Assembly (NCBI GenBank): GCA_950295325.1
Contig: OX485807.1
Coordinates: 36,860,440 to 36,920,439, forward strand
Origin: Polytrichum commune
Taxonomy: Eukaryota > Streptophyta > Polytrichopsida > Polytrichales > Polytrichaceae
Direction of reading: 5' to 3'
DNA length: 60,000 nucleotides
The translations under genes and the position numbers were made by a program. This document shows, piece by piece, positions 32,867 to 43,530 of the stretch (its first letter is position 1; the number at the start of each line of letters is the position of its first letter). A model generated the notes under the pieces. It was not told where the DNA came from. It did no database searches and was given only the letters and a program-made list of their open reading frames with translations.

Positions 32867-33755
32867 GGGAAGCGGAAGGTAGTTACAAGACTTGGAGGCG
32901 ACTAGGAGACTTGGAGGCAACTAGGAAAAATTGGAGACACAAACTTGAGAGAAGGGAAGGAGTACCCGAAACTCGGTAAGTATTCTCTCTTTGGGTTACA
33001 TTTGAATTCATTGTATTTCAACTATTCCTTGGAATGAATTGCATTGTCAATTACGCAAATTCATTTTTGAGGAAGGAGCGCGGCGAAGGTACGTCCTCAA
33101 CCTTTTTGGGGATTTGCTAAGAACTTAAAAGGAACCTATAACCGAGTAGCTCATTAAAACATTAGAGGGTAAATTCACCTTAGGACATTGAACTTTGACA
33201 CTCACCTCGGGGTGAGTCTCAAAGTTTTGGGAGTTGTCATTTCATGCTCTAGATTAAATTAATATTTCTCAAAGTTTATGGTGTTGTTACATTGAGTCAC
33301 GATTGAGGGGAGTGCTAACTCACAGGGGGATGCGATTGCTCAAGGTATGTTTATTTCTTCAAAGTGAACTCATTAACTAATTAAGGAATGCCTTTTGTAC
33401 TCGTGATTGTTGTTATCCGTTGTAGAGGGTAATTCCCGAATTGTGGATGGTGTGAGAAGTTGAAGGGTGAAGCCTCGACTTTTAACATAATCTACTCGGA
33501 AGGTCACCCCCTCACAATCGGTATTGTGGTGAGTGTTAATTTGCGGGAAGGTGCGGAGGTGATGCTCCGACTTAACCAAAAAATTAACATGAACATGCCT
33601 ATCCCCTATTGGGATTCTTTCACCTAAGTGGGCTTGCAGGTTCTTTTCCTCACCTCCTAAAAAAAATTATAACCACACCAAGACAAGTGAAAATATTAAG
33701 AGGGGAATTGCTAGGATTATGTGTGGTCAAGTGAGGGTCGATCGATTCTTATGGA
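32867..33755 (+). other. Gypsy untranslated leader
   Basis: Non-coding stretch between primer-binding site and Gag start. Would hold packaging signals by analogy with other LTR elements. No motif identified. Confidence 0.5.
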
Positions 33756-36700
33756 ATGCAAGGTAGGACTCGCTCACAAAAACCAAGTTTGATAGTAGGA
33801 CTAGAGAAATCTACTCGAAAGAGGCGGTCCTCTAAAATCAGTGATAGATTAGAACAAGATAATGTTAGAATAGAGAGTTGTTTGAACGTCGAACCTAGGA
33901 CTAGGTCAATTCTAGACACCTTAGAACTTGGAGCTCAACTTGAAGAGGAGATCACTCCCTCCAAATTGAGTGGTGAAACTTCTTCGGAAAATTACACACT
34001 TAGAGAAGAATTCCCGGTAGAAGTTGATAGGGGATTGTTGAATAGTTCACCGGTCACCATGGCCGAGGAACGGGGGATGGATCCACCACCCATACCCCCA
34101 ATTCCGCCCATACCTCCTATACCTCCAATAGACCCATTGGTTAGGCCAAGAGGCCTACCAATTGTGGTTCCACAAAATTTAGCGGCGATGGATATGCCAT
34201 CTCATCTCCCTAAATTTTATGGGACCAAGGATGAGGACCCCTCTCGGCACATGGAACGGTATATCGAACGGTTGGCTAGCTCCCTCATAACCGACCCGGG
34301 TTATTGGTTAGTGTGGTTTCCTACCACTCTAGAGGGGGAAGCCTATGAATGGTATCGGGATCATGCCGAGGGACATTTTAGGGGATGGGAACAATTACAA
34401 AGGGAGTTTCTTAACGAATTTAGGCCGGAAGTGGGTCAAAGTACCGCATTAAGGGCATTGTCGTCATTGAAGCAAGGAAGGGAGGAAGAAATTTCGGCTT
34501 ACATTAGGAGGTTTGATTTAGTGTGCACTAGATTCGTGGGTACCATGCTCAACGACGACACGCTAAAGCAATTTTTCATTCAAGGGTTTTTTAAGTCCGG
34601 AACTATTAGGGGTGTTCTAGAAAGGAATCCCTTGACCTTGGCGGATGCCAAGCGTGCGGCTAGAGATATTGAAAACTTGGATAAAGATCACGAAAGGCTA
34701 TGGAGAAGGGAGGATGAATTGATCCCACAATTCATCCCCATACGCCCTAGGGTGGTAGCGGTAGAACCCGCTAAGTATGAGAACCAAATTCCATATGCCA
34801 TTGTGGACACCGGTCCCCGACCTTTAGCGGTTAGGGAACCGGCACCTCTTTTGGCACTACCGGGCCCTAGAACGGATCCACACTTGGAGGAGGTTGAGAG
34901 AAGACTAGGTGCTAGCCAACTAGGATTCCAAGAGGCTATGATAAAACAAATGCAAAGCCTCACGGATCAAATGTCATTAATGATCCGGAGTCAACAACCG
35001 GGGCCTCCACCCCCGGTTGAGTCGGGTAGGCATTCTTCCGGATTATGGTGTGTCCAATGTGGCCAACCGGGCCACACGCGTCAATTTTGTAGAAGTGGAC
35101 AAAACCGTGACCAAAGAGGAAACGGTAACCCACCTCAACAAAATCAACGAGGTCAAGCGCCACCTCACTATGGAAATGGAAGCAATAGAGGACCACAACC
35201 TAGAGGGCAAGGTGGCCAAAATTTAGAGAAGAAGGAATTTCATCCCTTTTGTGGAAGGTGGCACGCTCAAGGACAATGTTGGTCCGAAGGTCAAGAGTTT
35301 AATTGTAGCAATTGTGGAGGAAGTCATCCCTCGGATACGTGTCGCCAACCGGACAAAATAATTAATGTCCCTTACCCGGTGGCTAATCCACAACAACAAG
35401 CAAGGGATAATATGCGAGGTGCTAGGCCACAAGGAGTACCGGCCAATGAACTTAGGCCACCTAACTTATACTATGACCATAGTAATGCTAGGCAAACTTT
35501 TCATCCACCGGCGGGCTTGCAAACTACAACCGGTTACATTCCAATACAAAATAGACAAGGAGTTCCACCTAATGGTAGTAACGGGAGACAAGCGCCTCCA
35601 ACGGATCCGGGACCATCTAACTCCCAAGATGTTAGGTTCATGGATGGAGTGTTGGAGGCCACATGTGATGACATGCTTCCTCTCCCAACGAGAATTGGAG
35701 AGGAGCAAAGTCAATGGCCTCCTCACACCAATGCTATTACATATGAGTTAGTGAAGGGTAAGGGTGTGGTTGAAGAAGCACCTGCACTAGCGGTAACTAC
35801 TAGGGCTAGGAGAGGGGATGCCCCGTTGGAGGTAGGAATAGGAGAGCAAGGAAATTACTCTTCGGATGAAGAGATTAATCTCTCCGAGTTGGATAGGGTA
35901 GCTAGAAGAGCTACTAAGGATGTGGAGAGGGAAAATATAATTTTACAAGATAGGGAGAGGACTAATGCGGTACATGACTTGGATAATAGCGATGTGGGTG
36001 AATGGGAAGGACCGGGGGTTCCCGTAGACGAATTCGACGTAGTGGGTAATTCTAAGGTGGAAAGATCTACCGGGTACGACTTGTGGGCGGACCTTAGTAC
36101 ACTCAAGGCGGATATTACTTTCGGCCAACTATTGGAAATTTCACCCACGGCAAGGAAAACATTAAAGGAGGGAATGCCGGTACATAAGAGGATGAGGAAG
36201 GTGAAAGCTAAAATAGCCGCTAGGATCCAATCACAAGGTGGAAGAGACGTGAAAGCTATAGAAATAGAAGTTGTTATAGTAGATAAGGTGGTTCCTAATG
36301 TGCTAGTCGACGGAGGGAGTAGTCTAAATATACTACCGGAGGATACTATGAAAAAATTGGGACTTGGACTCACGGGGCCTTCACCTTTGGTCATAAATAT
36401 GGCAAATCAAAGTTCGACTACGCCTTTGGGGATGATCAAGGATTGTAGAATGACTACGGGAGGTGAGGAGTACTTGGTCACCTTCCATGTCATTAAAATG
36501 CACTCCAACAAGGACACCTTCCCCATTTTGCTAGGTAGGCCTTGGTTGCGGATGGCGAATGCTATGGTCAATTGGGGTGGACCTAAACCATCCATCACTT
36601 ATGGTCCGGAGGGTAATAGGGTCATAGTGTCCATTGGTTCATTAGAAGGATGGATGAAGAAGGAGATGTATTTGCCATTGGAGAAGGAAATTGATGACTT

Positions 36701-39700
36701 AAACGAGAATGAGATTGGCAAGGCATTGGTGGGAGTCGTCCATCCCGAAGGTCAAAGGGTTGTTATAGATTCGGGCTCGGGAAGTCTAGGTCCTAATTTT
36801 TACAATTATGGGGATAATGGGGATTATGCCCAATGGCTAAGGGAGTACCCCGAGTCCGAGGTTGATGTAATGGTTACATTTCACCAAGTAGGCTTAGGGA
36901 GTGAATTTCCTAGTGTTAGTTTAGGAGAGGGCTCATTGTTGGAGCCATGTGAGGTGCTGACCGAGGAAGAGTGGGTTAGCGGTGGGTTAACACCTTGGGT
37001 AGATGACGTGGAAGAGGGTGAGGTTAGTTTAATTCATGTAGATGGGACTCAAGAGGAGGATGTGATTATTGAGTCATCGAAATTGGAGGAGCCTTTACAT
37101 TTCAAGACCACGTCTACGGGGATAGTTGTAGGTCAAGATGTGAAAGATTACCCCAATGTGCCTTCCGATTGGTATCGGAACAAAGAGGAACAAGCACATG
37201 TGTCGGAAGCGGATTGGCGGTACGTGGATGTGAAATTAAAGAATGGAAAAACCCGACAAATGAAGATGGGCTCCAAATTGGGGGAGAAAGAGGTTAGGGA
37301 GTATAGCAATTTGGTGGATGAGTTTAGTGATACTTTTGCATGGTCCTACGATGAGCTTAAGGGAATTCCTAGGGAAATGGTAGAGCACCGGATTCCTTTA
37401 ATTCCGGGGGCGAGGCCAATTAGACAAAAGGAGAGGAGGATGAATCCTCAATTGCAATTGTTGGTGAAAGCGGAATTGGAAAGGTTATTGAAGGCCGGGT
37501 TTATCAAGCCGGTGGAAATCACGGATTGGGTTTCTCCTATGGTCTTAGTAAAGAAAAAAAATGGGAAATTAAGGGTTTGTGTCGACTATAGGAAATTGAA
37601 TTCGTGCACACAAAAGGATCACTTCCCCTTACCTTTTATCACCTTGTTGCTTGAGGAGGTTGGAGGTCATTCGCGATATACCTTTATGGATGGGTATGCG
37701 GGTTATAATCAAATTTCCATAGCCCTCCAAGATATCCATAAAACGGCTTTTACTACACCTTGGGGTACTTTTGTGTGGGTAGTGATGCCATTTGGGTTAT
37801 GTAATGCCCCGGCTACTTTCCAACGATTAGTAATGTATATCTTCACCGACTTGTTGTTCAAATCCATGACCGTCTTTGTGGACGATTTTAGCACACAAAG
37901 TAATGTGGATGATCACCTACATTGTGTTAGGGAGGCATTGGTTAGGTGTAGGAAGATGAGGTTAGCATTGAACCCGGATAAGACATTTTTGGGAGTGAAT
38001 AAGGGAGTGTTGTTGGGTTATGTTGTTAGTGAGAAAGGTAGAGAACCCGATCCGGATAAGATTACGGCCATAAGCGACTTGGCAACTCCAACCAATTCCA
38101 AGGGGATCTCTAAGTTGTTAGGACATGTGGGATGGTACCGGGAACTTATTCCTAATTTTTCAAAGATAGCGGTGCCCATTACCCATTTGCTCAAAAAGGA
38201 TGTCAAATTCGAGTGGACGGATGCTTGTCAAAAAGCCTTTGAGGAATTGCGGGATAGGTTGAGCACCTATCCGGTGTTGATACCACCCAATTGGGGTAAA
38301 CCTTTTCACGTCTATTGTGATGCTAGTAATGTGGCAATAGGGAGTGCGCTTTGTCAAGCAACGGGAGAAAAAAAGAAGGATCAACCTATAGCTTATGCGA
38401 GTAAGCAATTGACCCCCGCCGAAAGAAACTACTCTACAACGGAGAGGGAGTGCCTAGCCATGGTGTTTTCCGTTAAAAAGTTTAGGCATTACCTCATGTG
38501 CAACCCGGTTGTATTTTTTGTTGACCACATGGCTATCAAGTATCTAATTAACAAGGCGGAGTTAAGTGGTAGGTTAGCTAGGTGGGTTTTGTTATTAGAA
38601 GAATTCGACTACACGGTGGAATATAAACCGGGTCGTATGCATTTACAAGCGGACCACTTGTCTAGGTTGTCGGAGGAGATAGGAAAAAATCCGGTAAATG
38701 ATATGTTAGTAGATGATAGCCTCTTTGTGGTCACTTCTACACCGGCGTGGTATGCGGGCATAGTGGAATTTCTAACAACCCACAAGTTGCCCAAAGAGTG
38801 GACAAAAGAAGAGAGAAGGAAGGTGAGGGTAAATAGTAGGCAATTTGTTGTAGTGGGCCATAGGTTGTTTAGAAGGGGGTCCGATGGTATTTTACGACGA
38901 TGCGTGTCAAAAACGGAGGTTGAAGCGATTTTAATCGCTTGCCACGATAGCGCTTGCGGCGGTCACTTCTCGGGTCAACTCACCGGGCAAAAAATACTTA
39001 GAGCGGGCTACTTTTGGCCTACACTATTTAAGGACGCCCATGACTATGTAAGGAAATGCGACGCTTGCCAACGGTATGCCCGAGACGACCTTAGAATGGA
39101 GATGCCTTTACATGTATCATTACCCTTAATTCCTTTCGAAAAATGGGGCATCGACTATGTGGGTGAGGTCCATCCCCAATCTTCAAAAGGAATGAAATAT
39201 ATTGTGGTGGCAACCGAGTACCTCACCAAGTGGGCGGAAGCCAAAGCGGTGAAGACCGACACGGCGGAACACGCGGCAACATTTATGTACGAAAACATAA
39301 TTTCGCGGTTCGGGGTGCCGAAGATCCTAGTAAGCGATAGGGGTACTCACTTTTTGAATGACTTGATTCGAGAGATGACAGAGAAATTTAAAATTGATCA
39401 CCGGAAGACTACTCCCTACCACCCACAAACCAATGGACAAACGGAAAGGGTTAACGGAATTTTGGTGAGTATACTACGCAAGACGGTTATAGACTCGAAG
39501 CGGGATTGGGATACGAAACTAACGGCGGCACTTTGGGCATACCGTACAACCTATAAGGTAACTACGCGTGCTACACCATTTTCCTTAGTCTATGGTCTTG
39601 AAGCGACACTACCAATCGAATATGAAGTCGAGTCACTTAGGGTGGCCGTGAGTACGAGACTTACCGAAAGTCAATCCTTACGAAATCGACTAACCGATTT

Positions 39701-39995
39701 GGAAGCACTTGACGAAGGGAGGAGAATGGCGGCTCAACATATTGAGGCAATCCAAAGAAGGAGAAAGATTACTTTCGACAAACGACATAAGAGAAGGGCC
39801 CTAACACCGGGAATGATGGTCATGATTCAAGACGCACGAAAGCTTGAATTTCCGGCGAAATTCAATGCGGTATGGTTAGGACCTTACCTTGTCTATGAGG
39901 TCTTTCCTAATAATTCAATTCAATTGGAAACGTTGAATGGTGAGCTCTTTCCTACCCGTACATCGGGAAGTAGATGTAAGGAGTACCGAGCTTGA
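33756..39995 (+). CDS. Gypsy Gag-Pol polyprotein, 2,079 residues, intact
   Basis: Single frame with no shift between Gag and Pol. In order: Gag capsid-like region (about 140-330; LPKFYGTKDEDPSRHMERY, EFRPEVGQSTALRALSSLKQ); CCHC knuckle CVQCGQPGHTRQFC (about 431) and a second Cys/His cluster (about 500-530); aspartic protease motif NVLVDGGSSLNILP (about 850); reverse transcriptase with VCVDYRKLNS, MPFGLCNAPATFQR and active-site FVDD (about 1375); RNase H starting HVYCDASN with ERECLAMV; integrase HHCC zinc region (about 1720-1770), then Asp in GIDYVG (about 1800), SDRGTHF (about 1861) and Glu in NGQTERVNG (about 1896). No chromodomain at the C-terminus, arguing against a chromovirus. Start chosen at the first ATG of the frame. 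Confidence 0.95.
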   Translation: MQGRTRSQKPSLIVGLEKSTRKRRSSKISDRLEQDNVRIESCLNVEPRTRSILDTLELGAQLEEEITPSKLSGETSSENYTLREEFPVEVDRGLLNSSPVTMAEERGMDPPPIPPIPPIPPIPPIDPLVRPRGLPIVVPQNLAAMDMPSHLPKFYGTKDEDPSRHMERYIERLASSLITDPGYWLVWFPTTLEGEAYEWYRDHAEGHFRGWEQLQREFLNEFRPEVGQSTALRALSSLKQGREEEISAYIRRFDLVCTRFVGTMLNDDTLKQFFIQGFFKSGTIRGVLERNPLTLADAKRAARDIENLDKDHERLWRREDELIPQFIPIRPRVVAVEPAKYENQIPYAIVDTGPRPLAVREPAPLLALPGPRTDPHLEEVERRLGASQLGFQEAMIKQMQSLTDQMSLMIRSQQPGPPPPVESGRHSSGLWCVQCGQPGHTRQFCRSGQNRDQRGNGNPPQQNQRGQAPPHYGNGSNRGPQPRGQGGQNLEKKEFHPFCGRWHAQGQCWSEGQEFNCSNCGGSHPSDTCRQPDKIINVPYPVANPQQQARDNMRGARPQGVPANELRPPNLYYDHSNARQTFHPPAGLQTTTGYIPIQNRQGVPPNGSNGRQAPPTDPGPSNSQDVRFMDGVLEATCDDMLPLPTRIGEEQSQWPPHTNAITYELVKGKGVVEEAPALAVTTRARRGDAPLEVGIGEQGNYSSDEEINLSELDRVARRATKDVERENIILQDRERTNAVHDLDNSDVGEWEGPGVPVDEFDVVGNSKVERSTGYDLWADLSTLKADITFGQLLEISPTARKTLKEGMPVHKRMRKVKAKIAARIQSQGGRDVKAIEIEVVIVDKVVPNVLVDGGSSLNILPEDTMKKLGLGLTGPSPLVINMANQSSTTPLGMIKDCRMTTGGEEYLVTFHVIKMHSNKDTFPILLGRPWLRMANAMVNWGGPKPSITYGPEGNRVIVSIGSLEGWMKKEMYLPLEKEIDDLNENEIGKALVGVVHPEGQRVVIDSGSGSLGPNFYNYGDNGDYAQWLREYPESEVDVMVTFHQVGLGSEFPSVSLGEGSLLEPCEVLTEEEWVSGGLTPWVDDVEEGEVSLIHVDGTQEEDVIIESSKLEEPLHFKTTSTGIVVGQDVKDYPNVPSDWYRNKEEQAHVSEADWRYVDVKLKNGKTRQMKMGSKLGEKEVREYSNLVDEFSDTFAWSYDELKGIPREMVEHRIPLIPGARPIRQKERRMNPQLQLLVKAELERLLKAGFIKPVEITDWVSPMVLVKKKNGKLRVCVDYRKLNSCTQKDHFPLPFITLLLEEVGGHSRYTFMDGYAGYNQISIALQDIHKTAFTTPWGTFVWVVMPFGLCNAPATFQRLVMYIFTDLLFKSMTVFVDDFSTQSNVDDHLHCVREALVRCRKMRLALNPDKTFLGVNKGVLLGYVVSEKGREPDPDKITAISDLATPTNSKGISKLLGHVGWYRELIPNFSKIAVPITHLLKKDVKFEWTDACQKAFEELRDRLSTYPVLIPPNWGKPFHVYCDASNVAIGSALCQATGEKKKDQPIAYASKQLTPAERNYSTTERECLAMVFSVKKFRHYLMCNPVVFFVDHMAIKYLINKAELSGRLARWVLLLEEFDYTVEYKPGRMHLQADHLSRLSEEIGKNPVNDMLVDDSLFVVTSTPAWYAGIVEFLTTHKLPKEWTKEERRKVRVNSRQFVVVGHRLFRRGSDGILRRCVSKTEVEAILIACHDSACGGHFSGQLTGQKILRAGYFWPTLFKDAHDYVRKCDACQRYARDDLRMEMPLHVSLPLIPFEKWGIDYVGEVHPQSSKGMKYIVVATEYLTKWAEAKAVKTDTAEHAATFMYENIISRFGVPKILVSDRGTHFLNDLIREMTEKFKIDHRKTTPYHPQTNGQTERVNGILVSILRKTVIDSKRDWDTKLTAALWAYRTTYKVTTRATPFSLVYGLEATLPIEYEVESLRVAVSTRLTESQSLRNRLTDLEALDEGRRMAAQHIEAIQRRRKITFDKRHKRRALTPGMMVMIQDARKLEFPAKFNAVWLGPYLVYEVFPNNSIQLETLNGELFPTRTSGSRCKEYRA

Positions 39996-40056
39996 CTAGG
40001 CAACTTACCCTCGGAGCAAGAGATGTTTGGATTCATCCCCCGATGGTCGCCAATTA

Positions 40057-41967
40057 TGTGAGCCCAAAAGGGTGCCCACATTTAGTCTTAGACCCTTGAA
40101 ACGTTAGTTGATGCACTTTGAAGTAGCATGTTACTTCACAAAAATATAAAAAGAGTGAAATGTTAGTCTTAGAAGTACCATGTTGTAAGAGGCTAGGATG
40201 TGAGTTGTTATTGTGTTTTTACCTTCGGAAGGATTTGAGTGAATGAGGATAGGTAAGGAGAACTTGGATTGAGTAGTTAGTGAGTAGGCTAGTACAAATG
40301 GATGGAGACAACCAAAGTGACTCAAGAGGCAAGTGCATTCGAATTGGGATGAATGGAGGATCACATGGAGCGCACAAGTGGACCACCTCATCATGGCCAC
40401 TTAATGGGGAAGGCCCAAGGAAGAATGCAAGGTGGAGGATAAGCAAATTCTCAAAGCACCAATCAAATCACGAGTTAAGCATCGTGGTTTGAATTAAGTG
40501 GTGAGCGACGATTTGGGAAAGTAAGGGGAGAAAGTTATGGCGGCGGAAAGCGAAGGAGGCTAAGTTTGGGTTGAAGCATCCCAAGTTTGGTAAAGTGTGG
40601 TAGGTAGAAAGCCAAGGCTAGTTAAATGTTCGAATTAGGATCCTTGTTGATCATTTGAGGGAGGAAGGCTTAGAAGATAGGATTGGCGCCTACTAAGTAG
40701 GAGGAAATCTCAAGGGCTTATCGTGAGCCTTGAGGGTGCTCACCCCCTCAAGCTTACTATATAATCCCTCATTCTTCCCTCACTCATCCTCTCTTTCCTT
40801 TGTGCTCCAAGGCACCCCACGAGTTATAAGTGTGGGTGTGGGAAGCCATATTGGAGCACATGTGTGTGCTTAGTTTTTAGTTTGAGAGCCAAGGCTTGTT
40901 AGCCTTGAAGAGGGCTTGACCTCTTGGTAGAATTAGTGTTGACGTGAAGGATTTTAAAGTTAATTCATGATTCCAATTTGTGGTACTTAAAGTTCATGTT
41001 TTGAATACACGTGGTTGCAAGTTCCATGTTTAAGAGTTGAGCACTTGATGTTGTGATGAGTGCAAAAATATACTTGTGTGAATTAGTTAGTCTTAGTGAA
41101 GTTAGGAAATTCTCTCTCTCCCTCTCTTCTCTAGGAAGTTGAGCTCTTAGAGCTCGGGAAAAAATGTGGAATTAGGTAGGGGACTTAGTGGGATTAGTGG
41201 AATTAGGTAGGTGAATTAGGGGGAGGCCTTGGAGAAGCTCTCTTTTGTTCATTTTCTGGTTTTTGTGGTTGAGGGTGGAGAAACTTAGTTAGAAGTAGCC
41301 GCAGCTAAGGAGCTGGGTTTATGAAGGAGCTGGGTTTATTTAATTAGAAGTAAGGAGCTGGGTTTATTTAGTTAGAAGTAAGGAGCTGGGTTTGTTTAGT
41401 TAGAAAGTAAAGAGCTGGGTTTATGAAGGACCTGGGTTTGTTTAGTTAGAAGCTAAGGAGCTGGGTTCATGAAGGAGCTGGGTTTATGAAGGAGCTGGGT
41501 TTGTTTAGTTAGAAGCTAAGAAGCTGGGTTTATGAAGGAGCTGGGTTTATGAAGGAGCTAGGTTTATGTAATTAGAAAGTAAAGAGATGGGTTCATGAAG
41601 GAGCTTAGTAGATAGCCTACCTAATTAGCTCATAGACAAGTAGTTAGTTACATTATGCTAGTTAGTGTTATGTGTGGCTTTCACAAGTAAATGTATTTGA
41701 GATTGACTATAGAGAATAGTATTTTTTTTTAACACTTGCATCCTCTCTTTAAAAATAAACCACGTGCACAACTTAATGGAGAATGTGGAGCACTCTCGCG
41801 ATGGCAAGACAAAGGAAGCAAAGACCAAAGTTAAATCCAAGACCACTTGAAGGGTGAACCTTGTACTATGGACTCATCCAAGTCCAAATCCAATACCGCG
41901 GAGGAATGTGAGCCCAAACCCACTACTCGGACTACGGACGCTTAAGGGTGGGGGGTTTGGCCTCACA
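40057..41967 (+). repeat. 3' LTR of the Gypsy element
   Basis: Same length and apparently same sequence as 30935-32845. The bases just upstream (gatggtcgccaatta) are not purine-rich, so a classic polypurine tract is not evident. Confidence 0.93.
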
Positions 41968-43181
41968 TTTGCGTATTTGGCCTCGTCGTATAGGCATTTG
42001 CTGGAACCTAACCCATCTGGAACTTGGAAGAGCTTGTCCATCCGGGATATAGGGTGGTTCGGCACCTTCAACAACTCCGCTTTGTACACGAAGTACAAAC
42101 ACAGGACGTTGACGACCTTGGTTTTCTTGTCCTTCAACGACGTGTAGGACCCCTCCGCCGGTGCGGCGATGTAGTGAGACTTGGAGACTGCATACTCCGG
42201 CTGCAATTTCTGGACAAGGTCGTACACCTGCTCCGCCCTCCTATCCTCGACTATCCATAGCCAGACATCAACCTCCCTGAACTTAGGACTCGCATAATCG
42301 ACGAACTTAGATAGGAAGGGGTCGTAAAACAGTGTGCTCATCGTACCCTCAAATGAGCTTCCAGGAATGTTCCTGAAATCTATCATTCCGAATGGGAAAC
42401 GCCCCCCTGCTTTCGTCCTTATCGCCATTCTGGCGTCTTGACCTGGCCAGCCCTGAATTTTCAAAGGCTCGAAGGTGACAAGGTTGAAGTAAGCGTCCCC
42501 TTCAAACTGGACAATCTTCTTCTCCTTGATGAAGTTCGAGAACGCACGCGCTGTGTGATCCGGAAGCGCCCGGTTCTTCCCACCCTTCACCATCTTGGCC
42601 CGCAAGAAGTCATCCCCCGCTTCCCTTATTAGAGCCGCCATGGAGGCACTGGTGAACTTATATTCAGCTTTGAATGCTCTCCAGTTAGCCTCATGAACCT
42701 CGCCGTCCACGACAATATTCCTCTCCGGCACCAATTTATGCAGCTCCTGCACTATAGTTGTCTTCTTTTTCCTATTCTCAGTCCATTCCTTCATGGTGTA
42801 GCATGAAGGGACGAAGGATTTGGGCTTTAAGAAGACAATCTTCGGGTGCACCCAGCACCTTTTCGCCGTGGGCGTGAAATGCAGGATGTGCGCCGCCGCC
42901 TTCTCCATCTCCGTCTCGGAAAGGCCTTGAAGAGTTCTAAAGAACTCTCTCACGAGAGGCTTCATTTGTTTGAAGCGCGTGGTTTGGTTGAAGAAAATTC
43001 CTGTGTCCGGGTCGATGAGCTCACCCGTCTCATGCTTCTCAAATACACTCTTCCACTTCATCCAAACGGAGTCGGATGCTGTTATTAAATAAATCTCCCC
43101 TCTAAGCTCGTTGTATTTCTTCTGTTTGTGACTAGCATTATCAATGGAGGAGAATTTATTTATCATTTGGTATTTGAAGTC
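41968..43181 (-). pseudogene. ParB-methyltransferase gene, exon 2 first part
   Basis: Begins after the acceptor CACATGCAG with DFKYQMINKFSS and runs to the Gypsy insertion at codons for DEAKYA. Together with 30929-30812 the exon is exactly 1,332 bases (444 codons, phase 0 at both ends), which independently confirms the insertion site. The region includes FFRTLQGLSETEMEKAAAHI, a likely helical domain, and REVDVWLWIVEDRR, where beta-class methyltransferases place motif IV (usually D-P-P-Y/W); the canonical catalytic tetrapeptide is not visible. NHPISRMDKLF then resembles the segment that precedes motif I. No stops. Known family role: S-adenosylmethionine-dependent base methylation; whether this protein is active is open. 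Confidence 0.65.
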
Positions 43182-43530
43182 CTGCATGTGATCAAAACAA
43201 TCATTTGAATGCATGTTAGATATGAACATGTGATTTCCAAAACATATCATGACCAGTGTCTGCACCAAGAGTTTGGGTCGATCGACCCAAACTAAAAAAA
43301 TATGACTGCAACAAGAGTTTGGGTCGATCGACCCAAACTAAAAAAACATGACTGCAACAAGAGTTTGGGTCGATCGACCCAAACTAAAAAAACATGACTG
43401 CAACAAGACTTTCGGTCGAGCGACCCAAACTAAAAAACATGACTGCAACAAGAGTTTGGGTCGAGCGACCCAAAGTATATAAATAAAGCTGCAAAAGGAG
43501 TTTGGGTCGATCGACCCAAACAATACTCAC
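43182..43530 (-). other. Intron of ParB-methyltransferase gene with six palindromes
   Basis: Donor GTGAGT at 43530 after codons KWE, acceptor CACATGCAG ending 43182 before DFKY; phase 0. About 250 of its 349 bases are a tandem array of about 46-bp units, each carrying one TTTGGGTCG palindrome. Confidence 0.85.
43272..43520. repeat. Array of six TTTGGGTCG palindromes, about 46-bp period
   Basis: Dyads start at 43272, 43318, 43364, 43410, 43455 and 43501. Four are perfect TTTGGGTCGATCGACCCAAA; the others read TTTCGGTCGAGCGACCCAAA and TTTGGGTCGAGCGACCCAAA. Spacers (actaaaaaaacatgactgca) are also repeated, so the whole unit amplified in tandem. Confidence 0.93.

Larger units (their letters stand above)
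30935..41967 (+). mobile_element. Complete Gypsy LTR retrotransposon, 11.0 kb
   Basis: Both LTRs are 1,911 bases at constant offset 9,122 with no difference noticed by eye. The element is flanked by TTTGC (30930-30934, 41968-41972), begins TGTGAG and ends CTCACA, and has one uninterrupted 2,079-residue Gag-Pol frame. It sits inside exon 2 of the giant element's methyltransferase gene in the opposite orientation. Identical LTRs and an intact frame indicate very recent insertion and likely competence. Solo LTRs of the same family lie at 16250, 19790 and 21398. Confidence 0.95.
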
